Assembly: GCA_028023455.1 (NCBI GenBank)
Contig: JAQFVV010012537.1
Coordinates: 436,001 to 500,000 of the forward strand
From: Epiperipatus broadwayi
Lineage: Eukaryota; Onychophora; Udeonychophora; Euonychophora; Peripatidae
Direction: 5' to 3'
Length of the DNA: 64,000 nucleotides
Part shown: piece after piece, positions 12,001 through 27,000 of the stretch
Position numbering within the stretch: the first letter of the stretch is position 1
How the letters are laid out: the number at the start of each line of letters is the position of its first letter
The notes under the pieces: generated by a model
What the model saw: only the letters and a program-made list of their open reading frames with translations
Database searches by the model: none
Told to the model about the DNA's origin: nothing
Made by a program: the position numbers and the translations under genes

Positions 12001-15000
12001 ATTAAATATAATTATAGATATGGTTTTGTCCTATTAACCTTTTGTACTGTGAATATTTCCTTAATAGAATCCTCTTTTTCTTGCATATCCAGTTACACAT
12101 ACATTCAAAGATGATCATTACATTATCAATGATCAACTAAAAGATTAATCAATAAGAAGTGAAGTATAAATTATTAAATTTACAATGGTAATGGTATTAA
12201 ATAAATGCATGAATGTAATGAAAATAATTTATTTAGCAAGTTTTTTTAGGAACAAAAACAATACACAATAAGTAGATCTTATTTGATATTTTGAATTGAT
12301 AAATAAAATATGTATTTTTTTTTCTAATTTATAATAATCAGCATAAATAATATTTACTAAGGCTGTAACCTCAAGAATGTGCGCGTAAAAATGCGATAGT
12401 AGGGACCTCTACAGGTCTTAACCACAAGCTTACGTTTTGGAAGAAAAGAGGGGAACTAAGTTAATGAATGAAAATAATATATTTAACATTTACGAATAGT
12501 TTTTTTTTAAAAAAATAATCAACATTTTAAAAGTATAAATAGCAATTATATATTTTTTCATTTAATTTTTATAATTCAGGGATATGATAATGTTTTTTAA
12601 AAAAATTTTTTACTTTAGAAAGGTTAACTTCTTCCCCCAATAACTTGCCATTTTATTTGAGGTTTAAAAGAGATATTGTTTTAGTTTCTATTAAAAGGCT
12701 TACTTATTAATAGTTTGAAAAGAGAGATTTTTGTTTTGATTGTAAGTTTTTCTTAAAAGTATCAATATTTTGTAAAATAATTCGGATTGAAAAATTTGTC
12801 ATAAGCAAAAGGTGTAATTGAATTTATGTTTTCTTTATTTTTTGTAATTAATGATTAGATAAGATTATTTATTTAAAAAAATATCTAATGACTATAATAT
12901 TTGAATCCAAGTATAATGTATATATTGAACTCAAGATGTAATTAGAAGGGTTTGAACATGAGCACTGATTGTACATATGTGTGGGAGGTGATGATCTGGA
13001 CCAACTGATGAGTGCTGATTCAACACAAAATACATATATTGGAGATCACTTATTTTTTTCACATATATGTGGTCATGTGTATCGGATATATAAGATGGAG
13101 TGGATAGCTAAAGGGGGTTCGAAACTCTATGTTTATATCCCCTTTAATTACATCTAAGGATTATAAGGAATGAATAATAATTCAGATTTTTTTCTGTATT
13201 TACCTAATTATTGCTATAAATTCAATGATAAGTCTGTATATTTTACTTCGTATTAATAAATAAGGCCTATTTATTTTGTAATGCTTTGGTTGTTAAATAT
13301 ATTATTGACTTGGTTGAATGCATTATTAAAGTGTCAGACTCTAGAATATAATGACCTCAGATCAATTCCATTTTTTTACTTCTGAGACTTGAACTTCTTG
13401 TAAACTCTCAATCATTAAAACCACTCAGTTATTGTTTTTACTTGTTAAGTAAATTATTTTCATTGTTAAATATACTACTGTGCATTTATTTATAGTTACA
13501 TTTTATTTCTTATCAATTAGTTTTTCATTAGTTATTGATATTTACTATACGACAATCAGAAATCATAAGATTGTGATTTTTGAAATGAATTAAACTTACC
13601 TTTATAATTCAGTCTTATAAATCAAACTATTAATTTGATAAAAAAAAATCTTTTAATTTTAAAGATGGTTACAATGTTTCTTTGGATTATGGGTAATGTG
13701 ATAGCTTCAAATTTAGGGTAATTGGCTGTCATTTTTTAAGCAGTAAATAGGTTTTATTTTATTTTCTATTTCATTTGATTTGAAAAGATTATGACAATGA
13801 AACTAATTGTTACTATGTATTAATTAGAAATTTCATCAGAAGTTTAATTATTATAGTAGATGTTATCATTTAATATATAGATATTATACAGCAATTGTGG
13901 ATGTATATCTTTTTAATTATAATATTTAAACTTTGATTAAATTTTTTTATCCCATTTTCTTCTAATAAGTCTTTTTTTAGCCACATCTGTTAAAACTTTA
14001 TTAGTTTTTTTAACATTTTTTTTGTAAAAATGCTTTTTATATTAATTAATATGTGTCTCCATATTATTTTCACAGTCTATTTTGTTTTCATTATTGTTTG
14101 TATCAAAATTGCACTGAATAATAATAGTCAAGCAAACAAATTTATACTATCAAGTTCCAAATATATTTAAAAAATATTGCTAAAAATAAGCGACACACAC
14201 ACACACACAAATGTGTGTCAGTGATATTTTGGATGTTGTAAAATATACACTTTTACAAAATTAAAATGCAAAGAATTTTAGGTTTGAGAGAGTTTTATCA
14301 TACATGATTTGATAATTAATGATAAAAGTCTAGATGGGAGATAAATTAGTCAGCCACATGTAAACTGTGTAGATGATAATAAATGAAAAATGGAGTATAT
14401 TAATTATATAAGATTTAATCCAGTTTCATTTTATTACATTTGTTATCTTTAATATTAAATCACAGTTACAAAAAAAATCGCGTGAGATGTCACATGACCT
14501 AATTTAATTTAAGAGCTTATTTGCGAGCTCTATATATAATAAATCGCAGTTATTTATCTGCATGACACAAGTTGGTAATAATTTTTATCCTCATTATAGT
14601 GCCTTATTGGACAGCAATTATTACACCAATATATATATATATATGAAAAAGAATCTATGCATAACTCTAACTGAAATCTAAATAAAATATTTAAAATGCC
14701 TCATAGCTATATTATTCCAGCCACACTCCCCCTTTAAGTGAAGAAAGCAAAGTTTGAGCTTTTTTTTTTTTATTTAAAGAGGGAATGTGGCTGGAATAAT
14801 ATAGTTATGGGGTGTTTCAAATATTTGATATATAATGCAGGTTTTACTGCCAATTATTTTTTTTAATGATTTCTTTTAATCTAGTTGAATGTACAAATAG
14901 TTGCTACAGAAAAGTCATTGCATTTTTTTGATCCTGAAGAAATTTCACCTGTAAAAGTGCTAACAGATGAAGAAGAGTGGAAGGTAAAGTGCAAATTAAA

Positions 15001-18000
15001 TTTTATTGTTATTAAAAATTCCATTTATATATATGCAAATATTTAAATCAGAGCTGTCCTGTAGTAAGGGTTTGTGTGGTTAACATTGAGGTTTTGATCT
15101 TTTCGAGTGGAAAAAATAAAATGACAATTTGAATCAAATGCTTAAATATTTTAATTCTATCACTAATGGATAATCTTGATGTTATTATTATCTAATGTTT
15201 TATATCACTGCAGACCTGTATATTTTTCAAATACACCTGGGTCTCTTTTTACGCGGACTTATTTAACATGATTTTGAAGTTACGCGATTCGTGTTTCACC
15301 GGAAGTCAAACTCCGATATTGCGCTATTACTTTATATAATAAATTTCGAGCACTTACGTTATATTGAAAGTAATAGCACATTATTGGAATTTGACTTTCA
15401 TCTTAATAATTTCAATATTTTCAGTGCTTTATAATAGTAAGATTTTATGCAATAATGAAATTAAAATCATGATTTCCACATTTTATGTATACACACATTA
15501 AATTTTATAAGATTATAATGTAAATTTGTTCAAACATTGTGCATGTTAATTTTGCATTTTAAATCACATTCTGTTTTTGCTTTTTAAAAAAAAACTTAAT
15601 CAATTATTAATCATTTAGTGTCCGCAAGTTTATTTTTAAAAGGTGAGTAATAGCAGTGGCACAATTAAAATTGAAAATTAAAGACAAAAATAAGAATTTA
15701 ATTTTTAGTTGTTAGATTAATTACTAATACGTTGTCACCAGAAAACCATTAAAACAACATGATATAAAGGCTGTAGAGTTGACAAAGATTATGTTGTGGA
15801 AATGGGATGGAGCAGAATATGTAAAAAATTAGACTGGGGAATGTAAAATTAAGTAGCTAACAAGTTTTTCTTGGTTTAATTGCTGAGAGATTTTTGACTT
15901 CGTTTAAGGAGTAGCTACATCACATCACATCAGAAGAATCTGTTTTTTTTATCAGTTTGCAAATGAACCTGTTTAACGGCAAATAGCGATAATAATTAAA
16001 ACGTGTATAAAAAAATGTAAATTACTGTAAATTATGCATAAAAATATATTGTTTTGAATAAAATTACATATTATAGTTAAAAAAAGTTTGTCTTGTATCA
16101 ATTTTTTTCAAATTTGAACTTTTTTATTAGTCATATTTTATTTCCTTATTTTTTTTTTGCGCGAATTTTAAAGTAATTTTACATTGGTGCTTTGCTTTTA
16201 CGCGAATTTTGAAAAATCACAGACTGCATCCCTCCCTTTTCAATGTAAGTTACGTCTAATTTTGCGCGATTTTGTTTGCGCGTGTTTTCTGAGGAACCTA
16301 TCTATCGCGTAAAACGAGACCCAGGTGTATATGATGTATCAAATAATGCCCCTTGCACTGTTTTGATCAAGTGTGCATGCTCCAAGCACGCATGGCAAAC
16401 ATACATTCGATTGGCGTGCAATTATTTCTGTTTAGTTATGGTTCATCTAAGCAGTTATTATTGCTCAAATCAGTGTTGTGATTTATTTTTAGGTTATTTT
16501 TAATAATGTGCTTCTATTTAAATTTTGTTACAACATATTATCAGTCATACCTAATAAGAAAAGAAAAATTGAAGATGAAAAGCAGTCATATGAAAACTCG
16601 TAAATATTAGATTATTTGATTACAAAAAACAGAAGAAGCATTTGGTATCTTGCGTGCTGAAATAAAACTCACTAAAATGAAATAAACAATCATTGTATCT
16701 TGTCTACTGTTTGATAAAAAGCTTTAGACACACCATAACTTTTTTTTATATGATAATTTTGAAATATCTGCTAAACCTAACCAATAGGACTCTCCAATAA
16801 TTTAATAGATGTACTGTATCTATTATTTTGGATGTGGCCTTTGGATTATCTAATATTGGGAATTCTTGATTTAAATTATGTTGATAATTCATCAATTATA
16901 GGTTAAAAATAATATTGCAAAATAATAAAACCAATCATTGTTCTTCACTTTAATGAATGTAATACTCCACTATTATAAAATCATATCTTCATTGGATTGG
17001 TCATGTGAAATGAATGAATAAGTTAAGATTTCTATCTATCAAATAAATAGAATAAAGAACTAGTGTGTATGAGGATGTATTTTTGTTTCACAAATTGTTG
17101 TGAAGAGTAATTGTAAAATTTATTACTATTTTGGTTATCTTTTTTATGTACTTTTAGAGTTGGAATGGCCATACTTGTTCTCATGTTGCTACTCATGATG
17201 ATGAAACATTTTATTTCTACAGCTAAATTTTTTATTACATATACATGCCTGTATCTTTATCATTAGTTATCTATCAATAAGCTGATTATGTGCATTGATT
17301 CTTTTCACCCTATTGCAGAACTATCTGTTGTAGGCTTGAGTAATCAATGGATACTAATTGGTAGTGCTTTTTCATTCTCCATATTGATTTCTGGTTTTAA
17401 TTCCCACCAGTAAATGTTTAGAAGCATAAGTGCACTATAGTTTTAGTTTTAAATCTTAATGCCTTGCTGATGAAACCAGAAAAGGGAATGTGCATATAAT
17501 ACTTTTGAAATATTTGCTAAACCTAATTAATAGGACTCTCCAATAATTTAATAGATATACTGTATTTATTATTTTGGATGTGGCCTTGGGATTACCTAAG
17601 ATTGGGAATTCTTGATTTAAATTATATTGATAATTCATCAATAGTAGATTACATAATTCTAGAGTAGGATAATTAAAAGTGATCTTGAAAGCATTTTGCA
17701 AGAGTAAGCTGTGAAACTCATGAAAATTTTTTTTTTTTTTGATAAATTCCTTTTTTTTTTAAGTCTTTCTGTCCTGTGCTGTATTTTTTCAATATTCATA
17801 GCATTGCTTTTAGATCTCCAGTCAATTTGTTCTTTTGTCTCTTTTTATGTATGATAATAGATTTTTCCAACATATCCTTCATAATTTCTCCATATTTAAT
17901 TACATTTTCAGATTCTTTTACTTCATAATTTTTTAAGTAATCTCTTTTAATCAACTTTCTCCAACACTTTAACATTGTTGACTACATTTTTCACATCTTT

Positions 18001-21000
18001 TCTATTCTTTTCAAATCCACAACTTTAAATGTCTCAAATGTTTTCCTCATTTTTAATTCATTGACATCTTTATTGTATACAAACTTGCACTCACTTGTAA
18101 TATTTAACAAGCCTCTGTGACTTTCATGGATCACAAAATAATCTTATACTCATACAAAAACCCATTGAGCTATTAACAAGCCTCATTAATCACCAAATAA
18201 ACATTTCCCAAAATGTGCACTAATCTGTTCAATTACTTTCTACCCAGTTATCTTTTAATCTTTTATTTCTTCTGCATGTAATAATTGTTTTTCAGCGTGA
18301 TGAGTTATTCTCTATATATTTCATTATTCCTCTTTAACATTCTCTTATGCTCATTATCTATTATTTTTGTATCATCACAAATTTGATTAGATAATGTTTC
18401 CTTCCTTCAATACTATCTCCCTATCTTTATGTTATAGTTCATCTAAATAAATATGAAACAAGTCAGAAAGTTAACAGCATTCTTATTTTAATTTTATAAA
18501 GATCTTTTTATTCATATATATATATATATTATATTTAATGTTTTCACAGTTATATGATGTAAACAAAGTATATTTTTGATTAAACTATGTATTATTTCGT
18601 ATTACTTCCTAACATTTTAATGAAATAACATCTGCCATTTTGGTTTACTTTGTTTACATTATATAACCTTAAAAACATTAAATATATATATATGAAACTT
18701 GATTTTGAAAGTGGAAGATATCATTTTGTCAAAATGTTGGGAAGTAAATACAAAATAATACACAGTTTAATCCAAAAAATACTTCGTTTATATATATAGA
18801 ATGAGATTGGTGCTTTTTCAATTATTGACATTCATCTGGAATATGATCCTTAATTAAAACATAACAGATTTATGACTGACTAATGTCCTTGGTACTTTTG
18901 TAATTTAATGATAATCAAATTGATTGTTCTAGTCCATTTACAATCATTTCATCATAACTTAATTTTAGAATACTAGTTACATTTCAAAATGCATCTTGTT
19001 CTTAACAAGAGTAATCTCTTTTTATTTCTACTTAACATGGGTAAAAGTTATTCAGGACTCCATCTACACAAGTGGCAGACATTAGTTCAAACCCTCTCCA
19101 TTTTTATTAATTATTATCTATTACAGCTTCTGGGTTTTAGTTTGCATAATGTGTGAATATTGAAGATTATGACTGCATATACTAAGATATTTTTAACTAA
19201 TTATTGCATATCATAATTACATATGTGTGTATGTGAGATTATAAATAAATTGATAGTAGGCTTAATTAATATTTGAGTAAAAAAATTATTAATAAGAAAA
19301 CAAAGAAATTAATACTATTACATCATAGTTATATATGTTGGTAAATTAGTTATACATACATTTTCCAGATATGTATTATTACTTTAATTAAACAATTGTT
19401 TTAGTTTTCTTACTTTTATAATATACAATATCCATGGAATTATTATTCAAAGAATTACGGACTTATGATATATTGTATGAATGTTTCCGGATCCTCTACA
19501 CTGCAACTTAACTATGAATATACAAAAAATATTTAATTGTAATGAAAAAAAAAATTTTTTTAAACTTATGATCTTAATGTAAAATCTCTCTCTTTCTCTC
19601 TTTTTTTTTTTTTTACAGAAAGTGGTGACAATATCTTCATCCTCAAAACTTAAAGTATAAGAAAAATGAATTACATTATGTCTTTAAATGAACTAATAAT
19701 CTCTTATATAATTACAAATTATATACCATTTACAATGTCTTTTTTGATTGTTTTATTTAGAAGTATTGTCCACAAACATTGATATTATCTCCTTGTACTT
19801 TTTGCAGATTAAATTCTTTTCTGGAATTGGCAAATCCATTTTTAATTTAAAATATGGTTCATTTTTTGGTATGGTTATCTATAGATTTATATCAGTAGCA
19901 AACTCTCCATGCAGTATTGCCACCCAGTGCCAGCCATAGTAATTAATGGTTGCCAAAAGGTTATTATATAAAATCCTTACCTAGTGCCTTCTCATCCAAT
20001 ATCCCGGACTAGTTTCTAGCTTGTGGTTTTCCTTAATGAAGAGCTTTGGATCTGAGAGCTCAGCACCTATATCTTAAAATCTAGTGCAACTTTCTAGCAG
20101 CCATCTTTTATTTTTTAGTTAACTATAAATCAATGAGCCCAATTGAAAATACGTTTTTAATCCAAGCTAATTTGCTAGTATCTGAACTCAGTTCAGTATC
20201 TATACATTTTAGTGTTGGTTTTTTTTAATAACCATAGTCATCATCAGCCTTTAGACATGATTGTTATCAAACCAACCAAACATCTCATGACCACCATTCC
20301 CTATATTTACACAAGCTGTTTATAACAATAGCAATTTCTCCATATAGTAGTGCCATCCAGTGCAAGCCATAGTAATTATTGGATACCAGAAGGTTTCTAT
20401 ACAAAATCTATTTTGTGTCTATTCATCCAGTATTCCCAGACTAGTTTCTAGTTGTAGTGCTCTCAGATTCAAGGCTTCTCACTAATGAAAGCCACAAGCT
20501 AGAAACTATTCTGGGGATATTAGATGAGTAGGCACTCGATAGGGATTTTATGCAGAAATCTTCTAACATTCGTTGATTACTATGGCTTGCATTGGATAGC
20601 AATACTGTATGGAAAATTTGCTACTGTTATAAGCAGGTTGTATAACAATAGGAAATAATGATCATGTGATGTTTTGTTGGATATCTATAGATCTACTTCG
20701 TGAGTTATCCATCGGTATAATTACAAGTTGGTTTCACTAATTTTTTGTCATGTCTGGTCTCGATTATAATTAGTAAGCATGTGTATTAAAACATCAACTT
20801 TAATCAAGGTTAAAATTTACATTGGTACAGTTGACAATACTACATCTTAGTTAGAAAAACAATGGGCAGATGCATCTAGTGATTCATAGCTGAATATCCT
20901 GAGAAAGAGCTAAGTGCAAATGTGAGTTATCATCATTGCAGTAATAGTTTGCTTTTCTTTTTAATTAAATTTGTTGACAACAAGGTTTATAATTAGAACC

Positions 21001-24000
21001 CACTGGCAAAGCTTGTTGATGAACTACTGGCTTGAGATCACTGTATACCGCTAATAATATTGATTGAATGATTGCTCTGACTAGATTGAATATAGAGTGA
21101 ATGAAAAATAGTATAAGATATTCTGATTAAACTATTTTTTATATCACCACATCTTACCAGTAAACTTTCTTATTTCAATGATCCATTTTACATGAGATCT
21201 CTTTCTAGGTCTTTTACAAACTCTTGGAATCCAGTTTAAGATTTCAACTGCCCATTTACTAATATGTCTATCCCAACTTTACTTCAATCTTTTAATTATT
21301 TCAATGATGTCAGTATTATTTGTTTGTTCTTTTACCCATGTATTTAATTTTCAATCTCTTTGTGCTACTCCTAACATAATCTTTCCATACTTCACAGAAT
21401 GATCTGAAGTCTGTGTTGCTCTTCTGTTAAATTTCCATGTCTCAGATCCATAAGTCTGATAAAACACATTTATTAAAAATCTTCCTTTTGTAAGACATAG
21501 GCATATTTCTTTTTAATATTAAGTTACTTCTACCAAAAGGACTTCAACCAATGTTATGATTAACTTTATCTATTATATTTCTATCTGTATTGATAGTTTT
21601 ACCAAGATATATGTAGTTGTTACCTTCTAATTTATGATTATCAATCTTTATTTTCTTCTGAAAAAATTTGTAGAACATTATTGTAGTTTTTTTAGCATTT
21701 ATCTTTAGTCCTAGTTTTCAACTTTGATTTGGTAACTTTTGCAACATGTCCTAAAGGTTTGAAGTAATATTCTATTATTTGAATTAATTGCTAATATTTT
21801 ATGAAATTAATGTATATTTGTATGTTTTTTATATATTTAAAGCTTTAGACATCTATCTATCTAGTTGGCTGTTTACATTTACTTTTCTTTTTAGTTTACT
21901 CTTTAAACACTGCTTTGACATCATGAAAGAATACTGGGATGATTAATCAATCAATTGAAGATTTCTTTGGAAAAATAGCGTATTATATGTTATTTATAAA
22001 TTCAGGGTTTAATCTAAAATCTCTTAGTATTAGTTTTTATTAACAGGTCTTTTCAAGATTTTTTTGTCAACTTTTATTTCTTTTTCTTATATAGTTTTGA
22101 GAAAAGAGGAGAATGAAATGGAGTGGGATAGAAAGGGGGGGGGGGCAATACTTTTACGATTGATTGTTCATAATACTACCTACCTAATATTGACTTATAA
22201 AATTATTTGATGTAGATAAATTTCAAATAAGCCTTTTTTATTTGTAATTGTAAAAAATTGTTTTGGAATTTTTGATTTTTCTTTTGACTTTAGAAATTTT
22301 TAAATTTATTCTTTGCTTTTTCAAAAATGAGGGATGGGGATAGAGAACTATGGGCTATATTTGCGATTTATCCTAGTAATACTACTACAATTCAACTGTG
22401 TATCTAAAATCTAGATTTGTAAATAGTTAAAAAAAAAACAAAAATAAAAAGGAAACATTTTTCTGCCCGACTGCACATTACAAGAATTTTTTTTTTAACT
22501 TGTTAGTAATTAATTTAAAATTAAACTTTATGTTCTTTAATTGATCATATTGTTTAAAATATTTTTATTTGGAAAGTGACTGAAAATATTAGACTTGGAG
22601 GTGTTCAATTAAATTGTTATTATTTTTTAGTTTTTAATTTTAAAAAAAAGCTCCTTGTGTTCTTTATTTAGAGATGATCTTGGGTTGTCTATGATAGAGA
22701 AAAGGAAGATAAGGGAGAGTTTAGAATGATTTTTGTATTGTCCATGCACATTGCCAATAATTACTCAGTTCATAATGAAAGCAGTGATGATACCTTTGAG
22801 TTTATGGATTTTTGTGAAACCAAAAATTAAAAAACTATCATGTGGGTAATGTTAATCCAAAGAAATAAGAAAGAAGTTTTGATTTTAAGTCTTTTTTTTT
22901 TTTGTTAATTTGTTGTTTCAAAACTAGACAGTTAATTTTTATTTGGTTTTTTTGATTTGACTTATACTTTATATTAAATGTAGCTGTCAGTTAATGTTTT
23001 CATTAAAGTTGACAACCCAAATCACTGTATTTACCCTCCTCTCTCACTCTCTTTATTTTTTAAAAAGCTAATAAGAAAGAAAAAAGTAAAAATTTTTTAA
23101 AGACAAATAATAAGAAGAAAAATTCCAAAACAAATCTGCCAGTTACAAATCAAAAAAAGTTATTTGAAATTCTATATCAGTTAATTTTATCAATATTAGG
23201 TAGTATAAAGATGATAAATCCAAAGAAACCATGAAAACTTAGCATTGATTGTATTTTTTGCCTCGTACTCCTTCCATTTTCTCAAAACCAAAGAAGAAAT
23301 TGAAAAGACAAATAATATTAAAAGTTTGCAAAAAAAAAAAACTGTCAATGAAAAGCAGGAAGAGATTTTAGATTCCATTTTGAATTTATAAATTAGGAAA
23401 ATCCCTTTTCCAAATCCAAAGAATCTTCACTTGATCAATTAGTCATTCCAGTATTCTTTTATGATGTCAAAACAATGTTTAAATAGTAAGTTAAAGAGAA
23501 AATGGAATGTAAATAGCTGATTAGATTGGTATCGATTTTCGTTTTGTAAATGATATTTTATAAAAATGATGCACAAAATAATATTATTAAAAATATCTTT
23601 TTACTAATGCCATTTAATCCTACAGTTTCAGTAATATTATTTCTTACTTTATCAGTAGTCATGGGAGAAGCTCGGTGATTCAGTCTTGCACATCGAGCTG
23701 AGAAGATGGGCAGATGTAATGGTGATCGCTCCTCTTGACGCAAACACTTTAGCTAAGCTTGCAAATGGCATTTGTGATAATCTTCTGGTAAGTAATATTA
23801 CATATATTGTTCAACTATTTTACTCGTATAATATCCATAATTTTGTCTTCAATGTGCTAATGGAATATTTTTTGGTGATTTAAGTTTTATAGTTTCAAAT
23901 ATAAAAACTATAAAACTTCTACTAGGAAAAAGATCTATTTCATTATTTATGTAGGTCTGTCGCACATCTATATTGTTGATTGTATCAGAGATAATTAATA

Positions 24001-27000
24001 ATTCATAAGAATATGTTTTCAGAAAAAAGAGTAATTGTTGTTTTTTGAACTATAAACTTGATTAAATATTTTATTAATTAATAGTACTGCTTAACAAAAA
24101 AAACTTAAAAATGTAGTTACAAACAAAAAAATCATTAAATAAATTGAAGATTTTAAACTTCATTTATTTTAAAATCAAACTGTTTATTATAAATCTAAGG
24201 ATCTCTACCATTCTGAATGCTAAAAAAAAGGAATTTAGCTGAATATAAGACTAGGACATCAGGTGTTTTTTAATTTTAAAACCTGTTTCTCAAATATTCT
24301 TTAAATTTATCCATTGTTTCGGTTATTGGACTCTTATAATAAATATTTTTGCAATAATAACTATTTCAATTTAAATGATAAAAATTATATGTTTCTTGTT
24401 AAAAAAGTATAATATTTAATTTATTATAGTTGTAACATATATGGCATCTTTTTTTTTTCTCTCATATTTGCAATATATATATATCATCATCAAATATTAT
24501 CAGTCCATTGCAGGATGAAAGTCTCTCAAAGTTCAATCCATTTTCTCCGATCTTTAGCTTCTCTTTTCCACATCACCTCTGCAAACTTTCTTATTTCATC
24601 CATCCATCTCACATGTGGTCTTTTTCTGGGTCTTTTACTATATCTTGGAATCTAGTTTAAGATTTCAATTGTCCATCTATTTTCATTTCTTCTAGCAATA
24701 TGTCCAGCCCAACTCCACTTCAGTCTTTTAATTTTTTCAATGAGGTCAGTAACACCTGTTTATTCTCTTACCCATATATTGCGTTTTCGATCTCTTCTTG
24801 TTACTCCTAACATGCATCTCTCCATACTTCTTTGAGTAGTCTGAAGTCTCTGCATTGCTCTTCTATTAAGTGTCCAAGTCTCAGATCCATAAGTAAGAAC
24901 TTAAAAACCTTGCTTTTAAAATACATAGGCATATTTCCTTTTAGTATCAAGTTATTTCTACCAAAAGCACTCCAACCAAGTTGAATTCTATGATTAATTT
25001 CATCCATTATGTTTTCATCTGTATTAATAATCTGACCAAGGTATTTGTAGCTATTAATTTCTTCTCAACTCATCATAATCAATCTTTATTTTCATATTTT
25101 GAGAAAATCCATTGAACATTACTTTAGTCTTTTTAATATTTATCTTTAGTCCTACTTTTTTATTTTCATCTGATAACTCATATATATCTTTTTATAATCT
25201 TATATGCGCTATTATAACTAATTTTTGTGCAGTCTATAATTGACCTCTGGCACTGTGGAGTTATACATTAAATAAATGAATTGAATTCCAAACATGCAAT
25301 AGTAATTATTTATGAAAATGTAGTCGTAAAATCAATTTATTTAAAATTTAATCATTTGCTACCATTTCTATAGTATGGTAATCAATTTTCATAAATGGAA
25401 CTTTTATTAGAAATGGTTAATGTGTGATTAGAAATTAATGCAGATAGATTATTAGTAGTTGGAAGTTGCTGGTTCCAGAACTTTTTTGGATTTCAATAGT
25501 AAATCTTTTACTCTTCATTATAAATCTAAATTCTATTGAAAATTCAAATAAACATTAATTTACTATCTATAGTTATATGTAATAACAATTAACTCTTAAG
25601 CTATCATCAATCTCAATCTGTAGTCAAGGCAATCTCCATTAACAATAACAACAAATTTGCCTGATTAATGAGGTTTAAACAAACTTCTTTGAATGATTAA
25701 TCTCACACTCCTTGGTCAAATTGCAATTTTTATTGTCTATAAATGTATCAGACCATAGATAAAGGGGGTACCACTTTTATTGTTAATGGAAGTCACCTTG
25801 ACTACAGGTTGAGATTGTTGATAGCTTACAAGTTGATTGTTATTATATACATTTATAAACCTATTAAAGCCTTAAGTAATTGGCTTTATTGTCATAGTTA
25901 TATATGTACACATGTTGTATACTTTATGAATTTATTATATTAATAACAATGTAAACATTTTAAAATACAACAAAATTTTTATATAGCATTAATTTTCAAC
26001 AATAGTTTGTAATTTTGTCTGGAAAACAGAAGTTTTTGAATTAGAGATATACAGATTTAAGGTAGTTTACCTGGAATATGTTTAATTTTGTTAATTTAAT
26101 CTAATTTATATTTTATTTTAGTTTGTATGTTCTCACAACTGTCTTTGTACTCATATATGTTGTCACAATTTAGTCTTTAGAATTTAGTATTAAGTATTAT
26201 ATATTTAAAGCAGATTATTAATACAGATGGAATATAATGGATGAAATTAATCATAGAATTAAACTTGTTGGAGTGCTTTTGGTGGAAATAACTTGATATT
26301 AAAAGGAAATATGCCTATGTGTTTGAAAAGGAAGGTTTTTAATAAATGTGTTTTACCAGTTCTTACTTATGGATCTGAAACCTGGACACTTAATAGAAGA
26401 GCAATACAGAGACTTCAGACCACTCAAAGAAGTATGGAGAAATGCCTGTTGGGGGTAATGAAGAGATCGAAAACACAATATATGAGTAAAAGAACAAACA
26501 GGTGTTACTGACCTCATAGAAAAAATTAAAAAAACTGAAGTGGAGTTGGGCTGGACACATTTATAGAAGAGATGATAATAGATGTACAGTTGAAATCTTA
26601 AACTGGATTCCAAAAAATTGTAAAAGACCCCAAAAGAGACCACATGTGAGATGGATGGATGAAATAAGAAAGTGTGCAGGGGTGATGTGGAGAAGAGAAG
26701 CTAAAGATCACAAGATGGATTGAACTTGGAGAGGTCTTCATCCTGCAGTGGTGATTTAAAGCAGTAATCTGAAATTTATTTAGGTCTACTCTAGCCATGT
26801 GTAGTAGAGACCTGGATCTAAATGCACTTATAGTTTTGTGCTAAAGGATTTGCTTTGTTATTATTAGTTGTATTATGTACCTCTTCTAAAGTGCATACTT
26901 TTTTCATATATATATAAACATTCCATTTCTTCCTTCAATCACAATAATATATTGAATAATTATAATGTCTCTGTTTTATAATTTGTTTCACTTGGCCCTA

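Noticed and set aside
14185-14220. CRISPR-like or regulatory short repeat
   Set aside because: It is an (AC)n microsatellite with a complementary gtgtgt flank; no array of spaced repeats exists in the window.
16276-16503. 75-codon plus ORF starting in the pogo-like right end
   Set aside because: It crosses the transposon TIR and flank; composition-driven, no protein features.
19620-19660. Polypyrimidine tract plus AG resembling an acceptor in PPCDC intron 2
   Set aside because: The sequence after it (aaagtggtgacaatatcttc) does not fit the PPCDC frame, and exons 2 and 3 already join seamlessly.
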